A stretch of 35,887 nt of DNA from contig URYH01000015.1 of the NCBI GenBank assembly GCA_900552105.1, positions 1 through 35,887 of the forward strand, read 5' to 3'. Each line of letters starts with the position of its first letter. Position 1 is the first letter of the stretch. Both the position numbers and the translations under genes were made by a program. Positions 1 through 7,800 of the stretch are shown in pieces. Under the pieces are notes generated by a model. It worked only from the letters and a program-made list of their open reading frames with translations. It was not told the origin of the DNA and did not search any database. The DNA is from an uncultured Eubacteriales bacterium (GTDB taxonomy: Bacteria > Bacillota > Clostridia > Christensenellales > UBA1242).

Positions 1-11
1 CCTTTTTTACT

Positions 12-97
12 TTGCATAAACACAAAACAGTGTCAAGTGCAAGTGCATTTGAGAACGATGTTCTCAAACACTTGACATGGTTTTGTTGTTTATGCAA
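12..97. repeat. 86-nt near-perfect hairpin
   Basis: Bases 12-22 pair with 87-97 (11 bp), 23-28 with 80-85 (6 bp), 31-39 with 69-77 (9 bp) and 48-56 with 60-68 (9 bp), closing on a 3-nt loop (57-59). The only large defect is an 8-nt bulge at 40-47, which looks like a slipped duplication of CAAGTG. No T-run follows, so it is not a normal terminator. It could be a miniature palindromic mobile element or a structured RNA. The pairing is seen directly; the role is unknown. Confidence 0.7.
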
Positions 98-110
98 TTT
101 GGCTCACAAG

Positions 111-141
111 AAGAGTTAAGGCAAAGAATGCCATAACTCTT
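111..141. repeat. small hairpin
   Basis: AAGAGTTA (111-118) pairs with TAACTCTT (134-141), and GGCA (120-123) with TGCC (129-132), around one A-A mismatch. The following bases are AT-rich but not a clean T-tract. It may be a weak terminator for a gene left of the window, or part of the repeat cluster at 12-264. Confidence 0.4.
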
Positions 142-184
142 GAATTAAAACTTTATTTATATGCAAAATTAATCTCTCACTTTA

Positions 185-264
185 TGTCATTCCGCCATCG
201 AGCACGAAGTGCGACATCCACGAGCAACGCGAAGTGCGTCGGAGACAAAGTCGTAGTGACAATC
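185..264. repeat. GC-richer intergenic palindromic repeat
   Basis: The segment begins TGTCATTCCG and ends near GTAGTGACA, which are imperfect inverted ends. It contains the internal direct repeat CGAAGTGCG at about 205-213 and 230-238. Its base composition is richer in G and C than the flanks. TGTCATTC-type ends are common in short dispersed palindromic repeats of many bacterial genomes. Only one copy is in this window, so repetition in the genome is inferred. Confidence 0.45.
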
Positions 265-438
265 CATAACCGTGCAGCATAAAAACCACAACACTCATAA
301 AACCATAGTGATAAGTTTTGATAGAAAAAACGCCCCTGATTTTTGTTCATAGTGGTGGGCGGTCGGGGTGTTTGTGAGTGTGATATGGTTATGCAAGAAG
401 AACTTGTGAAGTTTTGTTTGGACTTTTTGAATATGTTT

Positions 439-447
439 TGATAGAAT
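439..447 (+). promoter_or_regulatory. extended -10 promoter of engB
   Basis: TG-A-TAGAAT is an extended -10 element with a weak TTGGAC at 418-423, 18 bp upstream. The last base of the -10 is seven bases before the A of the engB ATG, so transcription would start at or next to the start codon. No strong Shine-Dalgarno sequence is present. Confidence 0.45.
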
Positions 448-453
448 GAGAAT

Positions 454-1254
454 ATGAAAATAAAAAGTGCGCGTTTTGTGACAAGTGTTGCGAGTGTAAA
501 AAATTTGATTTGTGATGACAAGATTGAAATTGCTTTTGCGGGGAAGAGTAATGTTGGCAAGAGCAGTTTTATCAATATGCTTTGCGGGCAAAAGAAGTTG
601 GCAAAAACTTCATCGCTTCCCGGCAGAACAAGACTAATAAACTATTTTTTGATTAATGACGAGTTCTATTTTGTTGACCTTCCGGGCTATGGTTTTGCAA
701 AAGCAGGACAGAAAAACAAAGAGATGTGGGCATCGCTTCTTGAAGATTATTTGATTAAAGCAAACAAAATTAAATTGGTATTTATGCTTGTTGACCTTCG
801 TCACGACCCAACCGACCTTGACAAAATCATGTTGAAATTCTTGTATCAACGCGGGCTTCCGTTCAAGATTATTGCGACCAAGGCTGACAAAATTGCGAAG
901 TCAAAAATTCCGTCATTTGTTCAAAATGTTGCAAAATGCTTGGGAGTTGGAAAAGATGATATCATTGCAGTTTCAAGCGAAACGGGATATGGTCTAAATC
1001 AAATTCTTGCCGAGATTGAGAGCGTGAAAAACTTTCATGAAGAGGTGACGTTGCAAGAGTTCGCTGAACTTAAAGACGCCGAAATTTTGTCACACATTTT
1101 GTCCGATGCTCATATTTGTGCATTGAAAGACTGTTGCCGTGAGGCGAGTGATGGTATCACAAAACAACTGCTCGATCTCAAACTCGTTGAAAAAACTCAA
1201 AGTGGTTTTGTTTTGACAGCGCTTGGCGAAAAAGTTGCAAATCAAAAAAATTAA
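454..1254 (+). CDS. engB: ribosome-biogenesis GTPase EngB/YsxC with C-terminal extension
   Basis: TrmE-Era-EngA-EngB-Septin family GTPase that acts in 50S ribosome subunit assembly in the cytoplasm. Residues 30-38 are the P-loop GKSNVGKSS, followed by the switch I region with PGRTR, G3 DLPGYGFAK, G4 TKAD and G5 SSETGYG. The GTPase domain ends near residue 193. EngB proteins are usually about 200 residues; this one has 266. The extra tail of about 70 residues contains a predicted helix-turn-helix-like stretch (around DGITKQLLDLKLVEKTQSGFV, followed by TALGEKV) that resembles a small winged helix. The ATG at 454 fits the family N-terminus. It has its own promoter and is followed by a separately promoted gene. 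The family call is secure; the tail's function is unknown. Confidence 0.95.
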   Translation: MKIKSARFVTSVASVKNLICDDKIEIAFAGKSNVGKSSFINMLCGQKKLAKTSSLPGRTRLINYFLINDEFYFVDLPGYGFAKAGQKNKEMWASLLEDYLIKANKIKLVFMLVDLRHDPTDLDKIMLKFLYQRGLPFKIIATKADKIAKSKIPSFVQNVAKCLGVGKDDIIAVSSETGYGLNQILAEIESVKNFHEEVTLQEFAELKDAEILSHILSDAHICALKDCCREASDGITKQLLDLKLVEKTQSGFVLTALGEKVANQKN

Positions 1255-1281
1255 CACAAAGACATGACTTTTCATAAAATA
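1253..1281 (+). promoter_or_regulatory. sigma-K-type promoter
   Basis: AACA at 1253-1256, exactly 16 bases, then CATAAAATA at 1273-1281. This matches every fixed position of the Bacillus sigma-K consensus (mACm, N16, CATAnnnTA). A GGAGGAG ribosome binding site and the ATG at 1314 follow at a normal distance. Assignment to sigma-K is by consensus only. Confidence 0.55.
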
Positions 1282-1313
1282 TTTATGATTGAAAATTATT
1301 TTATGGAGGAGTT

Positions 1314-1952
1314 ATGTCATTTTATTTAAACAACACTTCAAATTGCAGACCTTGCCCACTCAAAAACAGTGGAGTTGGAAGCATTTGTGAAAAAGTGCTG
1401 ATTGAGACAACAAAAATCTTTGATGAATGTTTGTCTCAAACACAGGAAATCGGGTTGCAACTCACAGTTTCGTCTTACACACCTGAATTGCCAGCATTCC
1501 CACTTACATTCATTTCCGCGCAAGCAACTGGCAGTGGCGTTGTTGTGTCAGATGTTGTGATTGACAGAATTGCAGACCGTCCAAACTTCGCAAACGTCAC
1601 AGCAACAATAACCATTCCAGTCATTGTCACATATCGCGACAACAATGGCGTGGTTGGCACTGGAACAAGTTCAGTCACAGTCACAAAATCAGCAATACTA
1701 TTTGTCCCACAACCTTCGATGACACCAATCGAGGTCACTGCAATGGCAGCACTTGTTAGCACGAGTGGGACATATTCAGACAACAACATCTTCACAATCA
1801 ATGCTTGTCTTTATGTTGTTCTCAAAATCGTTGGCGTTGTTGATATTCTTGTTCCAAGTTATGGCTACCCACAAATTCCAGAATGTCAAGAAATTTCAAC
1901 ACCATGCCCAGGACTCAACAACATCTCGTTCTTCCCAGTCGCACAGCCATAA
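1314..1952 (+). CDS. putative spore-surface protein (hypothetical)
   Basis: A 212-residue protein with a Cys-containing N-terminus (CRPCPLKNSGVGSICEKVL) and a second pair of Cys near the C-terminus (PECQEISTPCPG). The middle is rich in Val, Thr, Ser and Ile, as in beta-sheet surface or coat proteins. No signal peptide or clear membrane segment is seen. The GGAGGAG ribosome binding site lies just before the ATG. The gene is a single unit between a sigma-K-type promoter and a strong terminator, which suggests late mother-cell expression and a place in the spore coat or exosporium. I do not recognise a named family. Coat function is inferred from promoter, composition and the sporulating host. 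Confidence 0.7.
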   Translation: MSFYLNNTSNCRPCPLKNSGVGSICEKVLIETTKIFDECLSQTQEIGLQLTVSSYTPELPAFPLTFISAQATGSGVVVSDVVIDRIADRPNFANVTATITIPVIVTYRDNNGVVGTGTSSVTVTKSAILFVPQPSMTPIEVTAMAALVSTSGTYSDNNIFTINACLYVVLKIVGVVDILVPSYGYPQIPECQEISTPCPGLNNISFFPVAQP

Positions 1953-1967
1953 AGTCAGCAATTTGAC

Positions 1968-2002
1968 AAAAAAATCTTTCTCTTTTTTGGGAAAGATTTT
2001 TT
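1968..2002 (+). terminator. terminator after putative spore-surface gene
   Basis: AAAAAAATCTTTC (1968-1980) pairs with GAAAGATTTTTT (1991-2002) and ends in a T-run, forming an intrinsic terminator. Confidence 0.8.
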
Positions 2003-2061
2003 GTTTGCCTCAAAATTGTTTTTAAAAACTTAATAACTATGTTATTATAAGTCGAGGATAT

Positions 2062-2493
2062 ATGAGAAAAATTTGCTTTGTATGCACTGGAAACACTTGC
2101 CGTTCGCCCATGGCAGAAAAACTTATGAAGAAGCATTTGCAAGAACTTGGCATCAATGATGTTGAAGTGACAAGTGCGGGAATTAGTGTTGTTGAGGGCG
2201 AAAAGATGTGTGATGCGGCAAATAATGCTCTAAAAAAGTTTGGCATTCGAAAAAGTTCTCGAAAAGCAAAACAACTTCGCCCCATAGACCTAAAAAAAGA
2301 CATTATCTTCATCACAATGACCGCCGAACAAAAAAAATGCTTTGGGACAAACAAGAATGTTTTTTCACTTGGCGAATTGGTTGGCGATGGCGACATTTTG
2401 GACCCATATGGATTCGGACAAGATGTTTATGACAAAACCGCCCAAACACTTTGGGAATGCACAAATAAATTGGCACAAAATTTGAAACAATAA
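2062..2493 (+). CDS. ywlE: low-molecular-weight phosphatase, probably protein-arginine phosphatase YwlE
   Basis: A 143-residue low-molecular-weight phosphatase fold protein. The P-loop is C8-T-G-N-T12-C-R14-S, with the nucleophile Cys8 and phosphate-binding Arg14. The general-acid region is D114-P-Y. In Bacillus subtilis YwlE the Thr inside the loop (CTGNTCRS) favours phosphoarginine over phosphotyrosine, and the same Thr is present here as T12. YwlE reverses McsB arginine phosphorylation, which marks proteins for ClpCP. The next gene is rpiB, the same neighbour as in B. subtilis (ywlF), which supports the call. A GAGG ribosome binding site precedes the ATG. Tyrosine phosphatase activity is the alternative. 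Confidence 0.85.
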   Translation: MRKICFVCTGNTCRSPMAEKLMKKHLQELGINDVEVTSAGISVVEGEKMCDAANNALKKFGIRKSSRKAKQLRPIDLKKDIIFITMTAEQKKCFGTNKNVFSLGELVGDGDILDPYGFGQDVYDKTAQTLWECTNKLAQNLKQ

Positions 2494-2506
2494 AAAAGGG
2501 GTATAT

Positions 2507-2926
2507 ATGATTATTCTTGCAAGCGACCACGCTGGATTTCTTCTCAAAGAAGACATAAAAAAATTTTTCAAAAAAGAGAACATCACGACTATTGACGTTG
2601 GTTGTTATTCAATGGAGCCTGTGGACTATCCAGACTTTGCAAAAAGTGCAAATCAAAAAGTTTTGGAGAACGACAACAACATCGGCATCTATATTTGTGG
2701 GACAGGCATTGGCATGGACATATGTGCAAACCGCAATCCAAAAATTCGTGCGGCACTTTGTCCAAACCCAACTTATGCGCGTCTTGCTCGTTCTCACAAT
2801 AATGCAAATGTTCTTGTTCTTGGCGGAAGGTTTACGAGAAAGAGAAAAGCAATCAAGATTATCAAGGAGTTTTTGACAACTCAATTTGACGGCGGAAGAC
2901 ATCAAAAGAGAATAAAAAAATTATAA
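2507..2926 (+). CDS. rpiB: ribose-5-phosphate isomerase B
   Basis: A 139-residue RpiB/LacAB-family isomerase that interconverts ribose 5-phosphate and ribulose 5-phosphate in the pentose phosphate pathway. The N-terminus has ASDHAG, the active-site Cys is C64 in ICGTGIGMDICANR, and the phosphate-binding His is H97 in ARSHNNANVLVLGGR. The length is close to normal (about 145-150). It starts 13 bases after ywlE with an AAGGGG ribosome binding site, so the two are probably cotranscribed. It is followed after 8 bases by the next gene. Confidence 0.95.
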   Translation: MIILASDHAGFLLKEDIKKFFKKENITTIDVGCYSMEPVDYPDFAKSANQKVLENDNNIGIYICGTGIGMDICANRNPKIRAALCPNPTYARLARSHNNANVLVLGGRFTRKRKAIKIIKEFLTTQFDGGRHQKRIKKL

Positions 2927-2934
2927 GAGGCAAA

Positions 2935-3765
2935 ATGTATAATATTCTTTTGGATTTGGGAACAAATGAGATAAGCGAAAAAGGCATTTTGGAACTAGCG
3001 AATTTTGCAAGTTCAAAAAGTTCAATGCTTTATGTTTATTTTTCCGAAATTCCAAAAAATGTTTTGACAAAACTAAAAAGGAAAAAACCAGAAAATTTGG
3101 TTCTTGTTCGAACCGAAAAAAATTCAACAAGTGACGAAGTGGTTAAAGATTTTGTTCAAAACCATGGCGAAACGCATGTCATTTTAATCAAGCGTGGTGC
3201 AAAAAATTTTGACAAATTCATTCTGGACGAAATGATTAAATCTCACGAAGAAGGCAACAAGATTGTGACTGTCAAAAATGTCAAAGATGACGGGTTTTGG
3301 AAAAAGATGTTTTCCAAGATAAGAAATTTTATCATCTCACTTTTATTCAACTTTTCTTTGTTTGCAGGCAAAGGTCAACTTATTCTTTTTGACAAGTCCT
3401 TGACACGAGCAATGAGAGAAGTTCCAAGAAGCATTGTGAAAATGACAAAGGTTGACAACTATCACTGCGTTGAGCGTGGCACGATTGCGGACAAAAATTA
3501 TCAGGCAAAAGTCAAATTCAAATCAAAAAGTCACAACCTAAAAATGTGGTTTAGTCATTTGTTCCTTGTTTTGTTTGCGTTGACTCTGACTTTGACTTTA
3601 ATTTTTATTCCAGCACTTCGAACGAGTTTATACATCATTTTGATGTCGGTTTTGATTTTGTCAAACATTTGTGTTTGTTTTGCTTTTACATCAAGTTTCA
3701 TCCTATTTCGAAATGTTGGGGAACTTGATGACAAAGATATAAAATTAAAAGGGGAGATTATATGA
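2935..3765 (+). CDS. membrane-anchored degenerate GT2-like protein
   Basis: A 276-residue protein with a soluble alpha/beta N-terminal region and two hydrophobic segments near residues 204-226 and 232-256. The central stretch (FDKFILDEMIKSHEEGNKIVTV, then KIRNFIISLLFNF and GQLILFDKSLTRAMREVP) follows the layout of GtrB/DPM-type family 2 glycosyltransferases, where the same region reads ...EMLKKWEEGYDVVYG...Y.L.N...GDFRLMDRKVV. The usual catalytic DxD/DLQ-P is not visible, so it may be inactive or highly divergent. It overlaps gap by four bases (ATGA), which implies translational coupling. The glycosyltransferase relationship is inferred from pattern only. Confidence 0.75.
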   Translation: MYNILLDLGTNEISEKGILELANFASSKSSMLYVYFSEIPKNVLTKLKRKKPENLVLVRTEKNSTSDEVVKDFVQNHGETHVILIKRGAKNFDKFILDEMIKSHEEGNKIVTVKNVKDDGFWKKMFSKIRNFIISLLFNFSLFAGKGQLILFDKSLTRAMREVPRSIVKMTKVDNYHCVERGTIADKNYQAKVKFKSKSHNLKMWFSHLFLVLFALTLTLTLIFIPALRTSLYIILMSVLILSNICVCFAFTSSFILFRNVGELDDKDIKLKGEII

Positions 3766-4778
3766 AAAAATTAAAAATTGGTATCAACGGATTCGGAAGA
3801 ATTGGAAGACTTGTTCTTCGAGCAGTGGCGGAGCGTGACGATGTTGAGGTTGTTGCAATCAATGACCCATTTCTTGATGTTGATTATGCGAACTATCTTT
3901 TTGAATACGATTCAATTCATGGAAAATTCAAAGGAACAACTTCTGTTCAAGACGGAATGCTTGTTGTCAATAAAAAGAAAATTAAATTTTTTGCTGAAAA
4001 AGACCCAACGCTCATTCCATGGGGGGAAGCGGGTGCGCAATATGTTGTTGAGGCAACAGGAAAATTCACATCATTCGAAGGCGCTGAACAACATCTCAAA
4101 GGCGGGGCAAAAAAAGTTATTGTTTCCGCACCTGGAAAAAACATGCCAATGTTTGTTTATGGCGTTAACCACGACAAATACACAAGCGACATGACAATTG
4201 TTTCAAATGCAAGTTGCACAACAAACTGTCTTGCACCTTTGGTCTATGTTCTTCAAAGAGAGTTTGGTGTTGAAGAAGGTTTGATGACCACCGTTCACTC
4301 AACAACAGCAACCCAACTCACAGTTGATGGCTCAACAAAAAAAGATTGGCGTGGTGGACGCGCGGCATCATATAATATCATTCCATCATCAACTGGTGCT
4401 GCAAAAGCGGTTGGAGAAGTTTTGCCAGAACTCAAAGGAAAACTCACTGGAATGAGCTTCCGTGTTCCAACACTTGATGTTTCAGCAGTCGACCTCACTT
4501 GCACATTGAAAGTTGAAACAACTTATGAAGAAATCACAAAAGCAATGAAAAAAGCAGAAAAAACATATCTCAAAGGTGTTTTGGGAACAACTGACGAAAT
4601 GGTTGTTTCATCTGACTTTATTGGCGATGCGAGAACCTGTATTTTTGATGAAAAAGCAGGAATAATGCTTTCACCAAAATTTGTAAAACTTGTTGCATGG
4701 TATGACAACGAATGGGGTTATTCAAACAAGCTCGTTGATCTCATGGTTCATATGGGAAAAGTTGACAAATTAATTTAA
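3762..4778 (+). CDS. gap: glyceraldehyde-3-phosphate dehydrogenase
   Basis: A 338-residue NAD-linked GAPDH that converts glyceraldehyde 3-phosphate to 1,3-bisphosphoglycerate in glycolysis. The NAD-binding motif INGFGRIGR is at residues 8-16, AINDPF follows, and the catalytic Cys152 lies in SNASCTTNCLAP. The C-terminus has the conserved WYDNEWGYSNKLVDL. Full length and intact. The start overlaps the preceding membrane-protein gene, and no separate promoter is obvious. A short AT-only inverted repeat (4770-4779 with 4795-4804) follows without a T-tract, so termination here is uncertain. Confidence 0.97.
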   Translation: MKKLKIGINGFGRIGRLVLRAVAERDDVEVVAINDPFLDVDYANYLFEYDSIHGKFKGTTSVQDGMLVVNKKKIKFFAEKDPTLIPWGEAGAQYVVEATGKFTSFEGAEQHLKGGAKKVIVSAPGKNMPMFVYGVNHDKYTSDMTIVSNASCTTNCLAPLVYVLQREFGVEEGLMTTVHSTTATQLTVDGSTKKDWRGGRAASYNIIPSSTGAAKAVGEVLPELKGKLTGMSFRVPTLDVSAVDLTCTLKVETTYEEITKAMKKAEKTYLKGVLGTTDEMVVSSDFIGDARTCIFDEKAGIMLSPKFVKLVAWYDNEWGYSNKLVDLMVHMGKVDKLI

Positions 4779-4831
4779 TTACACAATCATGGTCATTAAA
4801 TTAATTAATTATCTCAAAAAGGGAGGCATAT

Positions 4832-7789
4832 ATGTCTATTGCAAGCATTGTTTCACTTGTTGTTAACATCATATTTGTTTTGATGTTGGCACTGGGATTC
4901 TTATTTGGATTCAAACGCGGAGTAAAAAGATCGGCACTGCGGATTGGCTTGTTCTTGGTTTTTGTCATTATTGGCGCCGTTGTTTCTCCATATATTACTG
5001 AAGCGATATTGGGAATTAAATTCACTTGGCCAAATGGAATGAGAGACACCATTCTCAGATATTTGGAGAGTTTGGTTCGCCAAAATCCTAATATTTCAAA
5101 CATGCTTACTTATAATGCTTCTCTTTCAAGCACGCTCAGACAAACAATCATAATCATTTGCAATTTCGCAACATTTATTGCAGTCGCACTCATCATGGCA
5201 TTTTTGAGTTGGATTTTGTTTATTATCCTTGCAAAATATGTTATTCGTGACAAAAAAAGAAAAGAAACAATTGAAGAAATCAAAAAGAATACAACAAACA
5301 CCTATGACCTCACTCCAAAACCAGAAAAGAAATATAGGATTTGTGGAAGTTTGATTGGACTTTTGCAAGGGTTTGTTTTTGCGTTTATCCTGTTTATGCC
5401 GATTTCGGGAATTATGGCTACCGCTCAATCTGTTCTTGACACAACAACAGAAGCAACTGCGACAACAACAGTTGTCACAACTGGACTTTCTGACAATGAA
5501 GAAAATATGGCAGAAGGAGAAACCAAACTTCCAGCAACAGTTGGAGATTACATTGTAAAAAATGTTCCTCAAGAATATTTGGATATAATAACAAAATATC
5601 GCAAGTCCGCAGTGGGTGCGATTGCATCGGTTGGAAATCTCGACCAAGCATGCTTTGATGCAATAACTCAACTTCAAGTTCGCGGCCAAAAATTTTCGCT
5701 ACGTGAAGAAATTGTCAATGCGTGCAATTTGTATGAAAAATTCGTTTATGTTTATGAGTTTGACTATCAAAACAACAAACTTTCAAACATTGATTTTGAG
5801 CGTATGGACGCGTTTGTTGATGCAGTGTTTTCATCGAATTTTGTTTATGCCATTTCTGGAGACATCATTCCTTATGCAATTGAAGAATTCGTTGTAAAAA
5901 ATGATAATCTGAAATTTGGGAACTACACGGGACTCATAAAAGGCGAAGGAGTTTATAGCGGAATTGGAGCAAGCAAACTTGCCGAAGTTCTAAGAAAAGA
6001 TGCAAAACAAGCAGCGGCAGAAGTCAAAGAAGATGTTTTGGGACTCTATGAAATTGCAAAACTGTTAGTTAAGTCAGGGATTGCCGATGACATCAAAGAG
6101 AACAATATCAACGTTTTGAGCATATTGGACCGCGTGACTGAACCAAAACCAGAAGGCACAATTCTCACTCAAACAATCAACAATCTCATGAAAACCAATT
6201 CTCTCAGAATTGTTATGAATATGGGATTTAATGCAGGACTTAAAGCGCTTGACGAAAACTTGCCGGCAAGCATTGGAACAGTTAAATATAACGAAGAAGT
6301 TTGGGGTGGCGCCGAGACAGACGCACAAACTTTTGCAAGCAATTTAAGTCAGACCTATTCATATTTTAATTCGCTTGAAGAATCAACAAGAAACACAATT
6401 CTAAAATTTGGTTTTGATAGTCAAATGTTTGATGCGCTCAAAAATGTTGACCTAAATAAACTTGTGTTGCCAGCAGCACGTGCTCTTGATGTCGTCAACC
6501 GTTCCGCCGTATTTAATCAAAATCCAGACGGAAAAGATGCAGAAAACAAACACATTATGGATAGAATTGTTGACGCAGTTTATGCAAGTGATATGTTTGC
6601 AACTGCAAAAAAATATATCAAACTTGATGTTGTCAATTCACAAGAGTTTAAATTTGAAGATAATGTTGCTGATATTGTTGGCGTTATCAACAAATTGCAA
6701 GAAAAAGATTGCATTGACATGATTTTTGCGGATAACCTTGACGTTGGACTTCTCATTTCAAAATTTGACGAAACAAAAACCCCAAATGCATTGACATTTG
6801 ATGAAACCTTTGGTGTTATCATCGACAACGAACTCTTCAGACCAAGCTTTGTTTGTGTTCTCAATCTCATGAATTCAAAACTTTGTGACATTTTGGGAAC
6901 AAGCATTGTCACTCAAGATATTGCATCAGATGCAGACATTTCAGCACAAAAAGCTGATATAAAAGAGTTTTGGACAAATCTTATTCCACTTTCAAGTGAA
7001 GTGTTCAAAGAAGAAGGATTCAAACTCAAAGACCTTGATTTTGATGCACTTGAAAGCCTCATGGAAGGAATGAAACAAAATGTCTATAACATTGCAGGAA
7101 AAATAAAAGAAAATGCAGTGTTTGAAGCAACATATCTCAATCTCATCGACTATATGAAGAAAGATGTTGATTATGGAACATATTTTGCTAGTTATTACGA
7201 AGGTTATGCAAATCCATACGATGTTGATTGGCACAAACTTTTGGTTGCTGTAAAAATTGCTGACGATCTCAAATCAACTGGATCAATTTCTCCAAGCGAT
7301 TTGAACAAGGTCGCAGATATTGCAAGCACAAGTGAAGCGATTGCAGACGCAGTCAAGGATGCAGTCAAGGACAAAATCGCAGACGAAGAATTGAAAACAA
7401 AAGTTGATTCACTCAATCTTGCGGATGAATCAACACTCAAAACCATTGAGAATGTCGCAAAAATGGCAGATTCGCTTCAAAAACTCGGTTCTGAACAACC
7501 AACAATTGGGAAAGATGCAGAATCATTCATCAATAGTCTCAACAATCAAGCCAACCAAGAAACTGTTGACACCATTATTGGCATTGTTGACAATGTCGCA
7601 AAATCTGAAATGGTGGAAAATGCAGCAAAAATTTCGGTTAGCGAAAAAGAAACAATCAAGAAAAATATTGACAATGCTTCTCGTCTTAGCGATGAAACAA
7701 AAAATCGTCTAAAAGAGATGTTTGGAATTGAACTTCCAACACCTCCAACAGAACCAGACCCAATCGACCCACCAACACCAGAACCATAA
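4832..7789 (+). CDS. giant CvpA-like membrane protein
   Basis: A 985-residue protein. The first 200 residues hold four membrane segments (about 8-28, 35-57, 105-139 and 172-196). A Gly-Phe-Lys-Arg-Gly turn after the first segment recalls CvpA/colicin-V-production proteins, which are usually only 160-180 residues long. The rest, about 780 residues, is predicted to be mainly helical, rich in Asp, Asn, Lys and Ala, and ends in a Pro-rich tail (PTPPTEPDPIDPPTPEP). By simple topology the long part would lie outside the membrane. The GGGAGG ribosome binding site is close to the ATG. rsmH starts 11 bases downstream, so this gene leads the division-wall operon. Function unknown; a cell-envelope role is inferred. 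Confidence 0.8.
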   Translation: MSIASIVSLVVNIIFVLMLALGFLFGFKRGVKRSALRIGLFLVFVIIGAVVSPYITEAILGIKFTWPNGMRDTILRYLESLVRQNPNISNMLTYNASLSSTLRQTIIIICNFATFIAVALIMAFLSWILFIILAKYVIRDKKRKETIEEIKKNTTNTYDLTPKPEKKYRICGSLIGLLQGFVFAFILFMPISGIMATAQSVLDTTTEATATTTVVTTGLSDNEENMAEGETKLPATVGDYIVKNVPQEYLDIITKYRKSAVGAIASVGNLDQACFDAITQLQVRGQKFSLREEIVNACNLYEKFVYVYEFDYQNNKLSNIDFERMDAFVDAVFSSNFVYAISGDIIPYAIEEFVVKNDNLKFGNYTGLIKGEGVYSGIGASKLAEVLRKDAKQAAAEVKEDVLGLYEIAKLLVKSGIADDIKENNINVLSILDRVTEPKPEGTILTQTINNLMKTNSLRIVMNMGFNAGLKALDENLPASIGTVKYNEEVWGGAETDAQTFASNLSQTYSYFNSLEESTRNTILKFGFDSQMFDALKNVDLNKLVLPAARALDVVNRSAVFNQNPDGKDAENKHIMDRIVDAVYASDMFATAKKYIKLDVVNSQEFKFEDNVADIVGVINKLQEKDCIDMIFADNLDVGLLISKFDETKTPNALTFDETFGVIIDNELFRPSFVCVLNLMNSKLCDILGTSIVTQDIASDADISAQKADIKEFWTNLIPLSSEVFKEEGFKLKDLDFDALESLMEGMKQNVYNIAGKIKENAVFEATYLNLIDYMKKDVDYGTYFASYYEGYANPYDVDWHKLLVAVKIADDLKSTGSISPSDLNKVADIASTSEAIADAVKDAVKDKIADEELKTKVDSLNLADESTLKTIENVAKMADSLQKLGSEQPTIGKDAESFINSLNNQANQETVDTIIGIVDNVAKSEMVENAAKISVSEKETIKKNIDNASRLSDETKNRLKEMFGIELPTPPTEPDPIDPPTPEP

Positions 7790-7800
7790 GAGAGGACAAA

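Noticed and set aside
177..591. Minus-strand frames covering the engB upstream gap
   Set aside because: They run through repeats and the engB promoter and have no family-like sequence.
4770..4804. 10-bp AT-only inverted repeat after gap
   Set aside because: No T-tract and no GC in the stem; too weak to call a terminator.
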